Of a DNA stretch of 64,000 nucleotides, positions 1-8,690 are shown piece by piece. This DNA is from Liminaster sp964567855 (GTDB taxonomy: Bacteria; Bacteroidota; Bacteroidia; Bacteroidales; UBA3663). Position numbers and translations under genes: made by a program. The number at the start of each line of letters is the position of its first letter. The first letter of the stretch is position 1. The stretch covers positions 1-64,000 of the forward strand of contig CAZMOE010000010.1 in NCBI GenBank assembly GCA_964567855.1, given 5' to 3'. The notes beneath the pieces were generated by a model. The model saw only the letters and a list, made by a program, of their open reading frames with translations. It searched no databases and was not told the DNA's origin.

Positions 1-711
1 AATGGATCACAACAAGCCTACGTTTCAATCCACGCACCCACATGGGGTGCGACTCAAATGCCGGCGCTTCGTCGGGTTTTACGGATAGTTTCAATCCACG
101 CACCCACATGGGGTGCGACGTCCGAGCCATTTGTATGTTTTATTTCTCCAGATGTTTCAATCCACGCACCCACATGGGGTGCGACTGAAGAGACGCGTAA
201 AAGGTCGCTATCTGTTGAGGTTTCAATCCACGCACCCACATGGGGTGCGACGTCTGCATCTACGATAAAACGCTAGAGCTGCGAGTTTCAATCCACGCAC
301 CCACATGGGGTGCGACCAGGCGCGTGATAGACTATGTTCTGTATGACAAGTTTCAATCCACGCACCCACATGGGGTGCGACTTGATACGTATATCGATGT
401 TTTTGTCATCTTCCGGTTTCAATCCACGCACCCACATGGGGTGCGACCTATTATATGATATTTGAAAATGATCTTTCGAAAGTTTCAATCCACGCACCCA
501 CATGGGGTGCGACAATGTGGCGGATACTACCCGCGCACGATTGTTGAGTTTCAATCCACGCACCCACATGGGGTGCGACAAAAGCCGTCACCCATTGCGC
601 AACCAAACGAATGTTTCAATCCACGCACCCACATGGGGTGCGACATGAAATCCTCTGAGCGACCGGTTGCCATCGCAGGGTTTCAATCCACGCACCCACA
701 TGGGGTGCGAC
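1..711 (-). CRISPR. Subtype I-C CRISPR array, 11 repeats seen, cut by window edge
   Basis: Eleven 32-bp repeats start at 22, 88, 154, 220, 285, 350, 416, 482, 548, 613 and 680, separated by ten unique spacers of 33-35 bp. All repeats look identical. Positions 1-21 are the end of another spacer, so the array continues to the left. Each repeat holds a short hairpin (GCACCC / GGGTGC). Read on the minus strand it begins GTCGCACCCC and ends GTGGATTGAAAC, the usual I-C form, so the array is transcribed on the minus strand like the cas genes. The leader lies at 712-885, so the spacer at 645-679 should be the newest. No spacer obviously matches the rest of the window. Confidence 0.98.
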
Positions 712-744
712 TGTATATTCTATAAACAACTGAATATCATGATG

Positions 745-776
745 CAAAAATACACATTTTGCGAAAGAAGACCAAA
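745..776 (-). promoter_or_regulatory. Leader promoter for pre-crRNA
   Basis: On the minus strand the leader carries TTTG (773-776), a 20-bp spacer, and TATTTTTG (745-752). This is a full match to the Bacteroidota TTTG / TAnnTTTG promoter. Transcription would start near 738, about 27 bases before the first repeat ending at 711. The promoter assignment is inferred from the motif. Confidence 0.7.
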
Positions 777-834
777 AGAAAAATATAAAAAATAATAAAG
801 CTTATAAAATGTATAACTCTTTGATTTATAGACT

Positions 835-877
835 GTGCGAAACTCTTAGTATTTTATGCAAAACTATGAGTTCGCAC
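835..877 (-). terminator. Inverted repeat between cas2 and the array promoter
   Basis: GTGCGAAACTC (835-845) and GAGTTCGCAC (868-877) form a 10-bp stem with one bulged base and a loop of about 22 bases. It starts 9 bases after the cas2 stop codon on the minus strand. No T-run follows, so it may end or protect the cas mRNA 3' end, or act as a leader element for spacer acquisition. The rest of 712-885 is AT-rich with no gene. Confidence 0.45.
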
Positions 878-885
878 TTTCAAAA

Positions 886-1176
886 TTATATAATAAGTTC
901 TCCTGTAAAATCTATTCCAATATCCTTTCCTATAGTTTCTACTTTATTTTTCCAATTTTTCCCTATATGATAGCACCTGATACTATCTTGACTATCATCT
1001 ATAAGTTCTTTCAACTCATTTTTTAGCTTTATAAACTGTACCTCAGTAAGAATACATTCAAAAACCGAATTTTGTACTCTTTTCCCATAATTCAAACATG
1101 CCTTTGCTACGTTTCGCAAGCGTTTGGCACCATGTGGTGAGGTGATGTTTACATCATAAGTTATTAAAACAAACAT
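886..1176 (-). CDS. cas2: CRISPR-associated Cas2
   Basis: Cas2 dimerises and bridges two Cas1 dimers in the spacer-integration complex. The 96-residue protein has the family's usual length. It opens with a beta strand ending in the conserved Asp (MFVLITYDVN, Asp8) and carries the 'YGKRVQNSVFEC' region typical of I-C Cas2. It is the last cas gene, 3 bp after cas1, directly before the leader and array, which is the normal I-C layout. The reading frame is intact and the start is unambiguous. Confidence 0.96.
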   Translation of the reverse strand: MFVLITYDVNITSPHGAKRLRNVAKACLNYGKRVQNSVFECILTEVQFIKLKNELKELIDDSQDSIRCYHIGKNWKNKVETIGKDIGIDFTGELII

Positions 1177-1179
1177 ATA

Positions 1180-2202
1180 CTATTTGATTAAAAATACAGG
1201 ATAATCATCCAAATCTTTACGGATGAATCTGGCCAAAAGCATAGATTGAATATATGGTAAAAGTCCAATACTTACCTTCTCTCCTAAATACGGATGTGTT
1301 ATCTGCTCTTTTTTTCTATTCTGCCAAGCCGAAAGAATAGTCTTACGGCCAGTATCAGTCATAATAATTCCGTCTTGCCCTTGTTGCATGAAGTCTTTTA
1401 TTGTTATCTGTTTCCTATTTATGAGCGACAGAACAAGCCTGTCGCCAAGATAGGCTCGTAACTCTTCCATCATATCCAATGCCAATGAAGCACGACCCGG
1501 GCGTAATGTATGCATAAATCCCACATACGGATCTAATCCCACAGTTTCTAAAGCAGCTGTCATGTCATTATATATTAGAGTATATACGAAAGAGAGCATG
1601 GCATTCACGGCATCTTTGGGCGGACGACGACTTCGCCCTTCAAATACAAAATCTTCTTTTTGGTTTAGTAATAATTTTGAGAATACACTAAAATAGTAAG
1701 TGGCGGCTTCTCCTTCAATACCTCGCACACTATCAATAAAATCTGCCTGCAATACTTTTCTTTTGCATTTCAACAGTTCTTCTGCCGCGGTCTCTATGGC
1801 TTCGTTGTTTCCATTGTCGCGAATAAACCTGCGAAGGATATTGCGGTAATTTTGTATCTTGCCGCCAATAAATAGCTTACATAGATGTAATGAATAATCA
1901 AGCTCATCTGAATATTTGTATTGGGCCTTCCTTAACAATACGTTCCCTTTTGTTGCTCCTTGCATACGACTGATGTAACGCCCTTGGGGAGATAGAAATA
2001 CTAATGAAACACTATTATCAGCACATAGTTTCATCAATCCGGGACTGGCCCCCATATATCCAAAAGTAACTATCTGCTCTATATTATGAATAGGAACACG
2101 AAATATTTCATTTTGTTTTACAGACACAACGATATTTAAACCATCTTTACTAAGATAAGATTCTGGGGTTGTCACGTACAAAGTATTAAGTAATATCCTC
2201 AT
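1180..2202 (-). CDS. cas1: CRISPR-associated Cas1 integrase
   Basis: Cas1 is the integrase that inserts new spacers at the leader end of the array. The 340-residue protein has an N-terminal beta domain and a helical catalytic domain. The metal-binding residues of the family can be placed at Glu163 (in RGIEGEAA), His231 (in GFMHTLRPGR) and Asp243/Glu246 (in LDMMEEL). It overlaps the 3' end of cas4 by 17 bp and lies 3 bp before cas2, so the three adaptation genes are probably translated together. The gene is full length with no sign of damage. Confidence 0.97.
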   Translation of the reverse strand: MRILLNTLYVTTPESYLSKDGLNIVVSVKQNEIFRVPIHNIEQIVTFGYMGASPGLMKLCADNSVSLVFLSPQGRYISRMQGATKGNVLLRKAQYKYSDELDYSLHLCKLFIGGKIQNYRNILRRFIRDNGNNEAIETAAEELLKCKRKVLQADFIDSVRGIEGEAATYYFSVFSKLLLNQKEDFVFEGRSRRPPKDAVNAMLSFVYTLIYNDMTAALETVGLDPYVGFMHTLRPGRASLALDMMEELRAYLGDRLVLSLINRKQITIKDFMQQGQDGIIMTDTGRKTILSAWQNRKKEQITHPYLGEKVSIGLLPYIQSMLLARFIRKDLDDYPVFLIK

Positions 2203-2860
2203 ATAATGTTCTGTTTAAATAGGTTGCAACTTTAGTACAATCAGCCATTTCAGGCATACAAATATCTTTAAGAGAACAATTCCTACAATGATGTTTCTTG
2301 ACAACTTTGGGTATGATACCAGTTTGAAAGATTTTGTGCATTTGTTCTGCACATTGTTTGGTTCTTTCTCTTAAAGAATCAGATATTGCTATTACTTCTC
2401 GATGTTTTACTTCATGATAGTATAATGCTCCATACGGAATACGGATATTGTACATTTCTTCCAAACACATGGCTTGTGCTGCTAATTGAACTTCATCTCT
2501 TTCATCAGGTTTATGGTGACCTCTCTTATATTCAATAGGGTAAGGTCTCCAATAACCATTGTATCTATTATGTGTGATAGCATCCTCTTTCGTATCTGAA
2601 GAGATTAACTCGACAGCATCCGTAATACCATATAGTCCAAGTTCTTTTGAGGCGATATGTAAGGATCGAAGTGTTATTATATCACCATTCTTTTGACGAT
2701 AAAGAGGATTATCAACATTTTTGTGCAAAATATTCCCTTCTATTGTCAGTCTATTTTCAGCCCATTGCTGCTCGATATGAATTAAAGCCCATTGTCGGGG
2801 ACAGAACATATAATGTTGAATCCCCGACAACATGAGCATTTCATCTTCTTCGTACTGCAT
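2186..2860 (-). CDS. cas4: CRISPR-associated Cas4 nuclease
   Basis: Cas4 trims prespacers and helps choose those next to a PAM, working with Cas1. The 224-residue protein has Cys20 in FCPRQ near the N-terminus and three C-terminal cysteines (192, 195, 201), which together form the iron-sulfur cluster site of the family. Between them are the PD-(D/E)xK nuclease residues, including the E-x-K of PIEYKRG, and a QAAQ-like element (VQLAAQAMCLEE). The start gives MQYEEDEMLMLSG, matching the usual I-C Cas4 N-terminus. It lies 10 bp after cas7 and overlaps cas1. Confidence 0.95.
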   Translation of the reverse strand: MQYEEDEMLMLSGIQHYMFCPRQWALIHIEQQWAENRLTIEGNILHKNVDNPLYRQKNGDIITLRSLHIASKELGLYGITDAVELISSDTKEDAITHNRYNGYWRPYPIEYKRGHHKPDERDEVQLAAQAMCLEEMYNIRIPYGALYYHEVKHREVIAISDSLRERTKQCAEQMHKIFQTGIIPKVVKKHHCRNCSLKDICMPEMADCTKVATYLNRTLYEDIT

Positions 2861-2870
2861 GAAGTGTGGG

Positions 2871-3827
2871 TTAAATTACTTCTTCAACAGTAACTTTAGG
2901 AAACCTCTCTTTTAAAACTGCTTCTATTTCCTCTTTGGATGTGACTTTGTAGTCGCCAAAAGAGCGCGGAAATTCTACTTCTTCTTTTTTATTGACTTGT
3001 ATGAGGTCGAACAACTGTCCGGCTCTTGCATTGCCCAAATGAGATTCATGCTTGAAGATAATCAATGCTCTTGGGTTCATTTCTCCTCTTGCAGCAGCAT
3101 GATCATTCTCAAATGCGTTAATTATTGCCTCGAACAATAAATCCTTGTCTTCTTCAGAGAAGCCTGTTTTCGCTGCATCTGTGGCAGAGATGAAACCATG
3201 CATTCGGTAGAGTCCGTAACTAACGGTATTTTTGTTTCCAAAAGTGTTATTTTTATCTTCAGCATCTGATTCTTTAGTAACACAACAACGAGTCAAACTA
3301 TGAGATTTTGCGTCAACAGGATCGATCGTACGAGCAAATGTTAGTTGAACAGGACCACGCACCACGCCAAGTCCCTTTATCTTCTTTTTTGAGTCTTTTT
3401 TGGGGGATTTTTTCCCTTTCCCACTCTCTTCTTCATTTTCTGAATCATCATTCGCTTTAGTATCGCCGGTACTCATTACAGCACCGAAGGTCCGAATATC
3501 AAAATATTGATTACACATTTCTTCACGCCCTAACTTAACCGCTTTCTTCTCATCTTTCTCTTCTATGTCGGCTTCGCGTCTCTTTTCTTCAATGAGCGGA
3601 TTCAGTACATTCCCCTCACGTATGAAAATATCATAAGGAGATACAAGACCTTTGAGTAACTGTACATAGTTGCGAATCTTACGTTTAATGCATACATCTG
3701 TTACTAATCCATGATTGGTTTCCTCATCAGTACGAGGCATGTTGTCGAAATCTGGGTCACCATTGGGATTTCCATCTTTTACGTCAAAGAGGAAAACAAA
3801 ATCATAACGATTTTTAATTGCTGTCAT
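2871..3827 (-). CDS. cas7: Cas7 (Csd2) backbone subunit of I-C Cascade
   Basis: Cas7 subunits polymerise along the crRNA and form the Cascade backbone. The 318-residue protein begins with the Csd2 signature 'FDVKDGNPNGDPD' (about residues 15-27) and contains 'FDIRTFGAVMSTG' (about 109-121), both typical of I-C Cas7. An unusually charged stretch, rich in Asp/Glu then Lys/Ser, fills about residues 124-150. It sits where family members have a loop and may be a lineage-specific insertion. The gene lies 20 bp after cas8c and 10 bp before cas4. Confidence 0.95.
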   Translation of the reverse strand: MTAIKNRYDFVFLFDVKDGNPNGDPDFDNMPRTDEETNHGLVTDVCIKRKIRNYVQLLKGLVSPYDIFIREGNVLNPLIEEKRREADIEEKDEKKAVKLGREEMCNQYFDIRTFGAVMSTGDTKANDDSENEEESGKGKKSPKKDSKKKIKGLGVVRGPVQLTFARTIDPVDAKSHSLTRCCVTKESDAEDKNNTFGNKNTVSYGLYRMHGFISATDAAKTGFSEEDKDLLFEAIINAFENDHAAARGEMNPRALIIFKHESHLGNARAGQLFDLIQVNKKEEVEFPRSFGDYKVTSKEEIEAVLKERFPKVTVEEVI

Positions 3828-3847
3828 AATTGTATTTATTTTGATAG

Positions 3848-5491
3848 TTAATTGTTTTCATTATTATTCTCGGTTTGCTTTGTACTATATTGATAATAAT
3901 AGCCTAAAGCAAATTCTCCTCGTTCAGTGAGTGTGAGTTTCTTTGGAAAATGGCCTATTTTTGTGGCTATCTCAGTAATGGACTTTTCATATGCTCCTTT
4001 GGTCTTTTTCTGATATACAGGGACATATTTAGTCAACAATATACCCATCGCCCTACTTGGATTGTTAGATGCTGAGGCGAAAAATCTGTCCTTAATGGAA
4101 CTATTGACCTCACCTTGGGCCATGAATTGTAATTTGCAAATCAAAGCAAATAAGCGTCCGCAAAGATATGCTTTGCTTTCATTCTGTTCGTCTAATTCTT
4201 TTTTCATATAATATGTATTTTTAATGTTCCTATTTAATACCAATCGGATAATTGTTGATTGCTCAGGACCGAAGTGGCTATGCTCAATTTGAGTCAATAC
4301 TGATTGCATAATCATTAGAGGCAAAGATGTATTGGTCAATGCTGCATGCCATAGGATAGTTCCTATCCTTGCCTTGGCTTTTGCATCACTCTGTGTTTGC
4401 TTCGTTTTCTTTTTTATGCAACCTTTTAGAATACTGTTTATTCCAGGATATGTTATTTCGCTGTCTTTAACTGTTTCAATATCATAGAACCATTGCTTCA
4501 GGTTCCTTTGATACTGAGAAACACTTATCGCCATCCAATCCCTTACCGCAATGCGTGCAGCAGCAGAAGAGATTGTACAACAATAGAAAAAGTTCTCGAC
4601 TTCGGTATCAACTTTTTGATATTCTCCTGTTGCTATTGATGAGAAGAGATTTCTTACTCTTTCCTCTTTAGGTTGGCAGATGTCAGATAAAGGATCAATG
4701 TCTTCGTTTGGTTCTTTTGTCCAAAACAAAGCAATAGTATCATCACTTATATTTTGACGATTTGAAAACTTAAAATTCGTTTTCCCTTTGTCTTGTTCAT
4801 TTCCAACAAGATACAGTAGTGCTTCAATATAATTTCTCGCACAATTAGTACATATACCAGAATTCAAATTTCCTTTGAGATTGTATGACTCAAAGGCACT
4901 ATTATTGTATGAGACTAACATACTACCTGATGTTTGTCCTTTGGGCAATTTAACCGATCCATGAGACTCATCAAGAATTGGATATGTATTTGTGCCACAA
5001 ACAGCGCACAGATTTTCTTGTTTTTTCGAACATAAGGTATCTTTGTACTTTTTCTTTATTGCATCTTTGACACATTCAAGAGAAACCAACCGCGTTGAAT
5101 CAACCATGAAAGTCATATTTCCTTTTTGTTCGGCAGGGGGGCGATTCGAAAATGCTTTTCGAGCCTTTTCAATCTCTTCCGGTTTATTGTAAAAAGAAAA
5201 AACAGGAGAGAGTTCTTGGACTTCTTTATACTCTTCCAACTTTGCGAGATACGTTTCATGCTTCTTCTTAGAGCCTTTAAATCCTAATGTCTCTTCCGGT
5301 TTATCTAATAGTAATCGTGCTCTTCCCTTTTTTGCTGGTAGTTTTTCTGCTTCTATAGTAATATCATAAGGAATTACGTCAATAAAAATACCATCCTGAT
5401 CTATAACAATATCCCAACTGCATTTTTCTTTTGTCAATGCATCGTGCCCTTTTCGGACTCTTTTGCCAAGTTCAACTAATTTTGTAAGCAT
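3848..5491 (-). CDS. cas8c: Cas8c (Csd1) large subunit of I-C Cascade
   Basis: Cas8c is the large Cascade subunit that recognises the PAM and positions Cas3. The 547-residue length fits Csd1. Two cysteine pairs, Cys162/Cys165 (LCAVCG) and Cys214/Cys217 (GICTNCARN), resemble the zinc-binding knuckle seen in this family. 'FWTKEPNED', 'VRDWMAISV' and a C-terminal 'ERGEFALGYYYQ' also match the Csd1 pattern. It follows cas5 by 2 bp, so the two are almost certainly co-translated. No frame damage is seen. Confidence 0.93.
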   Translation of the reverse strand: MLTKLVELGKRVRKGHDALTKEKCSWDIVIDQDGIFIDVIPYDITIEAEKLPAKKGRARLLLDKPEETLGFKGSKKKHETYLAKLEEYKEVQELSPVFSFYNKPEEIEKARKAFSNRPPAEQKGNMTFMVDSTRLVSLECVKDAIKKKYKDTLCSKKQENLCAVCGTNTYPILDESHGSVKLPKGQTSGSMLVSYNNSAFESYNLKGNLNSGICTNCARNYIEALLYLVGNEQDKGKTNFKFSNRQNISDDTIALFWTKEPNEDIDPLSDICQPKEERVRNLFSSIATGEYQKVDTEVENFFYCCTISSAAARIAVRDWMAISVSQYQRNLKQWFYDIETVKDSEITYPGINSILKGCIKKKTKQTQSDAKAKARIGTILWHAALTNTSLPLMIMQSVLTQIEHSHFGPEQSTIIRLVLNRNIKNTYYMKKELDEQNESKAYLCGRLFALICKLQFMAQGEVNSSIKDRFFASASNNPSRAMGILLTKYVPVYQKKTKGAYEKSITEIATKIGHFPKKLTLTERGEFALGYYYQYSTKQTENNNENN

Positions 5492-5493
5492 AC

Positions 5494-6252
5494 TTATTCC
5501 TCCTTTTGGTTAAATTTGAACAATATGCTATTTACAAAATCTTCCCGTTTTGCACGCAAGTGTGATGTAGAAAGCATCTTCTTATTAAGTTCGTCAGGAC
5601 ATATCAATATACTATTGTGTACAACAGCATTATACATGTAGATAGGTTTTGCGTTATGATTTTCGTCATACCATATATCAAACAACATACTACCTATCGG
5701 ATATGTCAGATTCAGTTCGTTTGCTCGATCTTCATCCTCTTGTGTAACAGGAAAGAATTCACATGAAAATTCGCGAGTTCCAAGATAAGGCTGATGCCAG
5801 CATTGACCTTTATTCAAACGTCGTAGAAACATATCACGATATTTCACTATTGGCTCACAAGGCTTTTTGCTTTCGCTCTTGTCTCTGTTCTTAACCTTCT
5901 CGATATTTACTTCGGACATATAAATAGCTGCTTCAATAATGTATTCAACATCACGAAGTACAACGCTATTTCTTTGTGTTCGATTCCCCGATTCAGAAAT
6001 ATCAACAGGTTTGTCCCTTTGTATATTGTTGACTTCATTCCTTTTAAAAGAAGAAAAAGCAATGGGTTTCAATATCTTAATACGCTTTACTACCCATTGA
6101 AACTCTGGTTTCCATAGAATACACTCCAATATGCCCCGTGCCGCCGAAGGTGTCATACAAGGATAAGTCATTCGCTCTACTTTCAGAGCAGGTTGGGTAA
6201 AACAGGCATAATCACCTTTTACCCTTAGTTTTACAATGTTCGTATCAATCAT
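5494..6252 (-). CDS. cas5: Cas5c, crRNA-processing subunit of I-C Cascade
   Basis: Subtype I-C has no Cas6. Cas5c cuts the pre-crRNA within the repeat and stays bound to the 5' handle. The 252-residue protein starts with a ferredoxin-like strand followed by 'VKGDYACFTQPALKVERMTYPCMTPSAARG', the family's N-terminal region, of which the last part (TPSAARG) is strongly conserved. 'REFSCEF' and 'PIGSMLFDI' further along also fit. The start codon overlaps the cas3 stop by 4 bp (ATGA arrangement), and cas8c follows 2 bp later. Confidence 0.93.
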   Translation of the reverse strand: MIDTNIVKLRVKGDYACFTQPALKVERMTYPCMTPSAARGILECILWKPEFQWVVKRIKILKPIAFSSFKRNEVNNIQRDKPVDISESGNRTQRNSVVLRDVEYIIEAAIYMSEVNIEKVKNRDKSESKKPCEPIVKYRDMFLRRLNKGQCWHQPYLGTREFSCEFFPVTQEDEDRANELNLTYPIGSMLFDIWYDENHNAKPIYMYNAVVHNSILICPDELNKKMLSTSHLRAKREDFVNSILFKFNQKEE

Positions 6253-8390
6253 ATATAGTAAATTTCATCTTTGTTACTTAATCCTATTTCTTTAGAATAT
6301 ACCCCAAACCAAAGTTTAACGCCATTTGAGGTCTCACCAATTTTGTCAGCATTAGCTTTTGTAAACCAGTTAGAAACTTGAACACTATACTGAGCTATCT
6401 GCTGATAATCTTTTCTACTAAGAAATTCTTTATCTTTTATCTTGTTATATAAGTTTAAACTTTCGCTATTGTATCGATATATAAATAGAGAAGTAGTATT
6501 ATCATTTATGATATGATATATATCTGCTACATCTTGGAACTTAAACTTCTCTCTCTTGGGCGTTATAATATCCTCCGTAGCATACAATTTTATAATATTT
6601 GAATAATAATCCGAATAGAAATCAGCCTCTGTTAATCGGTTTTCATTGCCTTGATAACATATCTGTGCAAATTTAGCAAATGTTTCATATTGACGTGAAG
6701 GTTGACCTTGATCCTCTAATTGAAACAAATAGACCTGACCTTCTTTTAATTTACCTTCTCTATTGCAACGACCTGCCGATTGGATAATGGCTTCTAAAGG
6801 TGCCAGTTCTCTGAATACCACAGGGAAATCCATATCAACTCCAGCCTCAATCAGTTGAGTAGAGCAAAGGATTAATTTTTGTCCATCCTTCAACTTTTGT
6901 CTGACCTTATTGATAACCTCCATTCTATGTATCTGGCACAGATTAGTAGAAAGATGAAGGACCTGTATTTCACTTCTTTTTTTTACTTCTTCAAACAGAG
7001 ACATTGCCTTTTTCTTTGTATTGCATACAATGAGTACAGAGTCATTTTGTTCCACCACACAATTTGCAATGCTTTCGAATGATTGGGCTTTGTAATCTGC
7101 AATTGGAGTGTAATTGACTCTTTTGGTTGCAGCAAAGACTGATGCAGGATTCTCAACAAGCGGTGTAATAAGATCAATTCCACAGAAGTCCTTTCTTGTC
7201 TGGAAATTAGGTTGTGTGGCAGTACAAAACAAAAAGCTACATCGGCAAAGATGCAACATGTCATTCAGCATCTTCATTGTACATTCCGCAAGGTTTACTG
7301 GCAATGTTTGAATCTCATCGAAGATTACAATCGAATCTTGTAGATTATGTAATTTACGGCATTTTGATCGTTGATTAGAGAAAAGAGACTCAAAGAATTG
7401 AACTGCAGTTGTAATTACTAAAGGGTAATCCCAATTTTCAGTAGCCAATTCTTTGGAATTTTTGCAATAGTATTCTTCTTCGTTGTCTCCTTCATAATTC
7501 ACATTTGAATGATGCTCCAATATTACATCATAATCTTGGAAGATAGTCTTCAGTTCATTTGCAGTCTGGTCAATAATACTGATGAATGGAAGAACAATTA
7601 CTATTCGTTTGATATTAGGATGCGCTTTTGCATGATGAAGAGCCCAGTTTAGGCTGGTCAATGTTTTTCCCATACCCGTTGGCAATGTCATAGAGAAACA
7701 TCCCTGTGCCTCATTCGCTTTACCTTGTGCGTAAAGTCTTACATCTGTTCTCAACTCATTCAGTGTGGAATCCTGTTTGAATAAATCAAAGCGTTTGTTA
7801 AGGGCATCCAATAGTACATCTACGTCAAGTGACTTACAAGAACGTAAATCATACTGCTCTTTATGGAAATGTCGCTCTGTGTCGAGACTGTCTGCATCAA
7901 CAAGTGCACTAAAAAGCAATCGTATAAATAGTTCCTTTTGATAAACATCTCCAATCTTGTTAAATGAACTATTCTCACACATTGGTATAATGGCACAATC
8001 TTCTTTCAAAGCTTGTTGGATCTGATTCCTCCTATTTTCGTCTTTTACACATAGATTTAGTGTTTCGAACAAAGTATCTCTATTGGGAAGTCCTGCGTGA
8101 TGTCCTATAACTGGAAATGCAACATTGATTAGTTTGTTCAGTCGTGCTATATAAGCACCCCATTTTGCATGTGGTTCCTTTTCTCCTCTTGACCTTATAT
8201 AGTTTTGAAAGCCTTTGCTGTATTTACCAATATCATGCAGCAAACCACAATACGAATATATCTCGGCAAAATCATCTGCCAAAGCAAAAGACTTCATCAA
8301 TGCTGCAACACCTTCACTATGTTGTTTCATTGACTGTTCTTCACCATCGCTGTTTTCAGAATGTGCTATATATTTACATTGTTTCAACAT
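6249..8390 (-). CDS. cas3: Cas3 nuclease-helicase
   Basis: Cas3 is recruited to target-bound Cascade and unwinds and shreds the DNA. The 713-residue protein has an N-terminal HD nuclease domain (His24, His52-Asp53 in GLLHDIGK, HH at 97-98). A superfamily-2 helicase follows, with Walker A TGMGKT (238-243), DEIQ box (357-360), TATQP (about 389-393) and motif VI QSAGRCNREG (536-545). All key residues are present, so the enzyme should be active. It is the first gene of the cas operon, with a predicted promoter about 230 bp upstream (8620-8655). Confidence 0.97.
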   Translation of the reverse strand: MLKQCKYIAHSENSDGEEQSMKQHSEGVAALMKSFALADDFAEIYSYCGLLHDIGKYSKGFQNYIRSRGEKEPHAKWGAYIARLNKLINVAFPVIGHHAGLPNRDTLFETLNLCVKDENRRNQIQQALKEDCAIIPMCENSSFNKIGDVYQKELFIRLLFSALVDADSLDTERHFHKEQYDLRSCKSLDVDVLLDALNKRFDLFKQDSTLNELRTDVRLYAQGKANEAQGCFSMTLPTGMGKTLTSLNWALHHAKAHPNIKRIVIVLPFISIIDQTANELKTIFQDYDVILEHHSNVNYEGDNEEEYYCKNSKELATENWDYPLVITTAVQFFESLFSNQRSKCRKLHNLQDSIVIFDEIQTLPVNLAECTMKMLNDMLHLCRCSFLFCTATQPNFQTRKDFCGIDLITPLVENPASVFAATKRVNYTPIADYKAQSFESIANCVVEQNDSVLIVCNTKKKAMSLFEEVKKRSEIQVLHLSTNLCQIHRMEVINKVRQKLKDGQKLILCSTQLIEAGVDMDFPVVFRELAPLEAIIQSAGRCNREGKLKEGQVYLFQLEDQGQPSRQYETFAKFAQICYQGNENRLTEADFYSDYYSNIIKLYATEDIITPKREKFKFQDVADIYHIINDNTTSLFIYRYNSESLNLYNKIKDKEFLSRKDYQQIAQYSVQVSNWFTKANADKIGETSNGVKLWFGVYSKEIGLSNKDEIYYI

Positions 8391-8522
8391 ATATACTTTT
8401 TTTACTCTTCTCTTTTTTCACCACGTTCTATTTCCCCTTTTGGCTTCTGAGCTTCAAAGAACTTTCTTATAGATAGTGGAGGCACAACGTCTCGTCTGGT
8501 GTTCTCACAGACTAAAGGATTC

Positions 8523-8541
8523 AGGGTACAATTTGTACCCT
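8523..8541. promoter_or_regulatory. 19-bp perfect inverted repeat in cas 5' leader, candidate operator
   Basis: AGGGTACAA (8523-8531) and TTGTACCCT (8533-8541) are perfect reverse complements around one central T. The site lies between the WYL regulator gene and cas3, inside the predicted cas 5' leader about 80 bp after the likely transcription start. Such a symmetric site is what a dimeric repressor would bind. The WYL protein next door is the obvious candidate, by inference. Confidence 0.5.
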
Positions 8542-8619
8542 AGTTGGATTTCAAATCTTCATTCCGACTTTTCATATCTGTTTTCATCTATATTTTTAAG
8601 ATTATATCTAATCTGCCTG

Positions 8620-8655
8620 CAAAGATAATATCATACTCTCCCAAACCATGGGAGA
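8620..8655 (-). promoter_or_regulatory. Predicted cas operon promoter overlapped by an inverted repeat
   Basis: On the minus strand TATCTTTG (8620-8627) matches the -7 consensus. A TTTG lies upstream at 8642-8645, with a rather short spacer of 14 bp. TCTCCCA (8637-8643) and TGGGAGA (8649-8655) form a perfect 7-bp inverted repeat over the -33 region, a position where a bound regulator would block polymerase. The whole 8391-8690 interval has no gene. Confidence 0.55.
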
Positions 8656-8690
8656 ACCTACAATTATTTTTATAAATTCAACCTTTTTAT

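Noticed and set aside
54..725. Several open frames of 60-100 codons on both strands in the array
   Set aside because: They are translations of the repeat units and spacers; the protein text repeats the same block each time.
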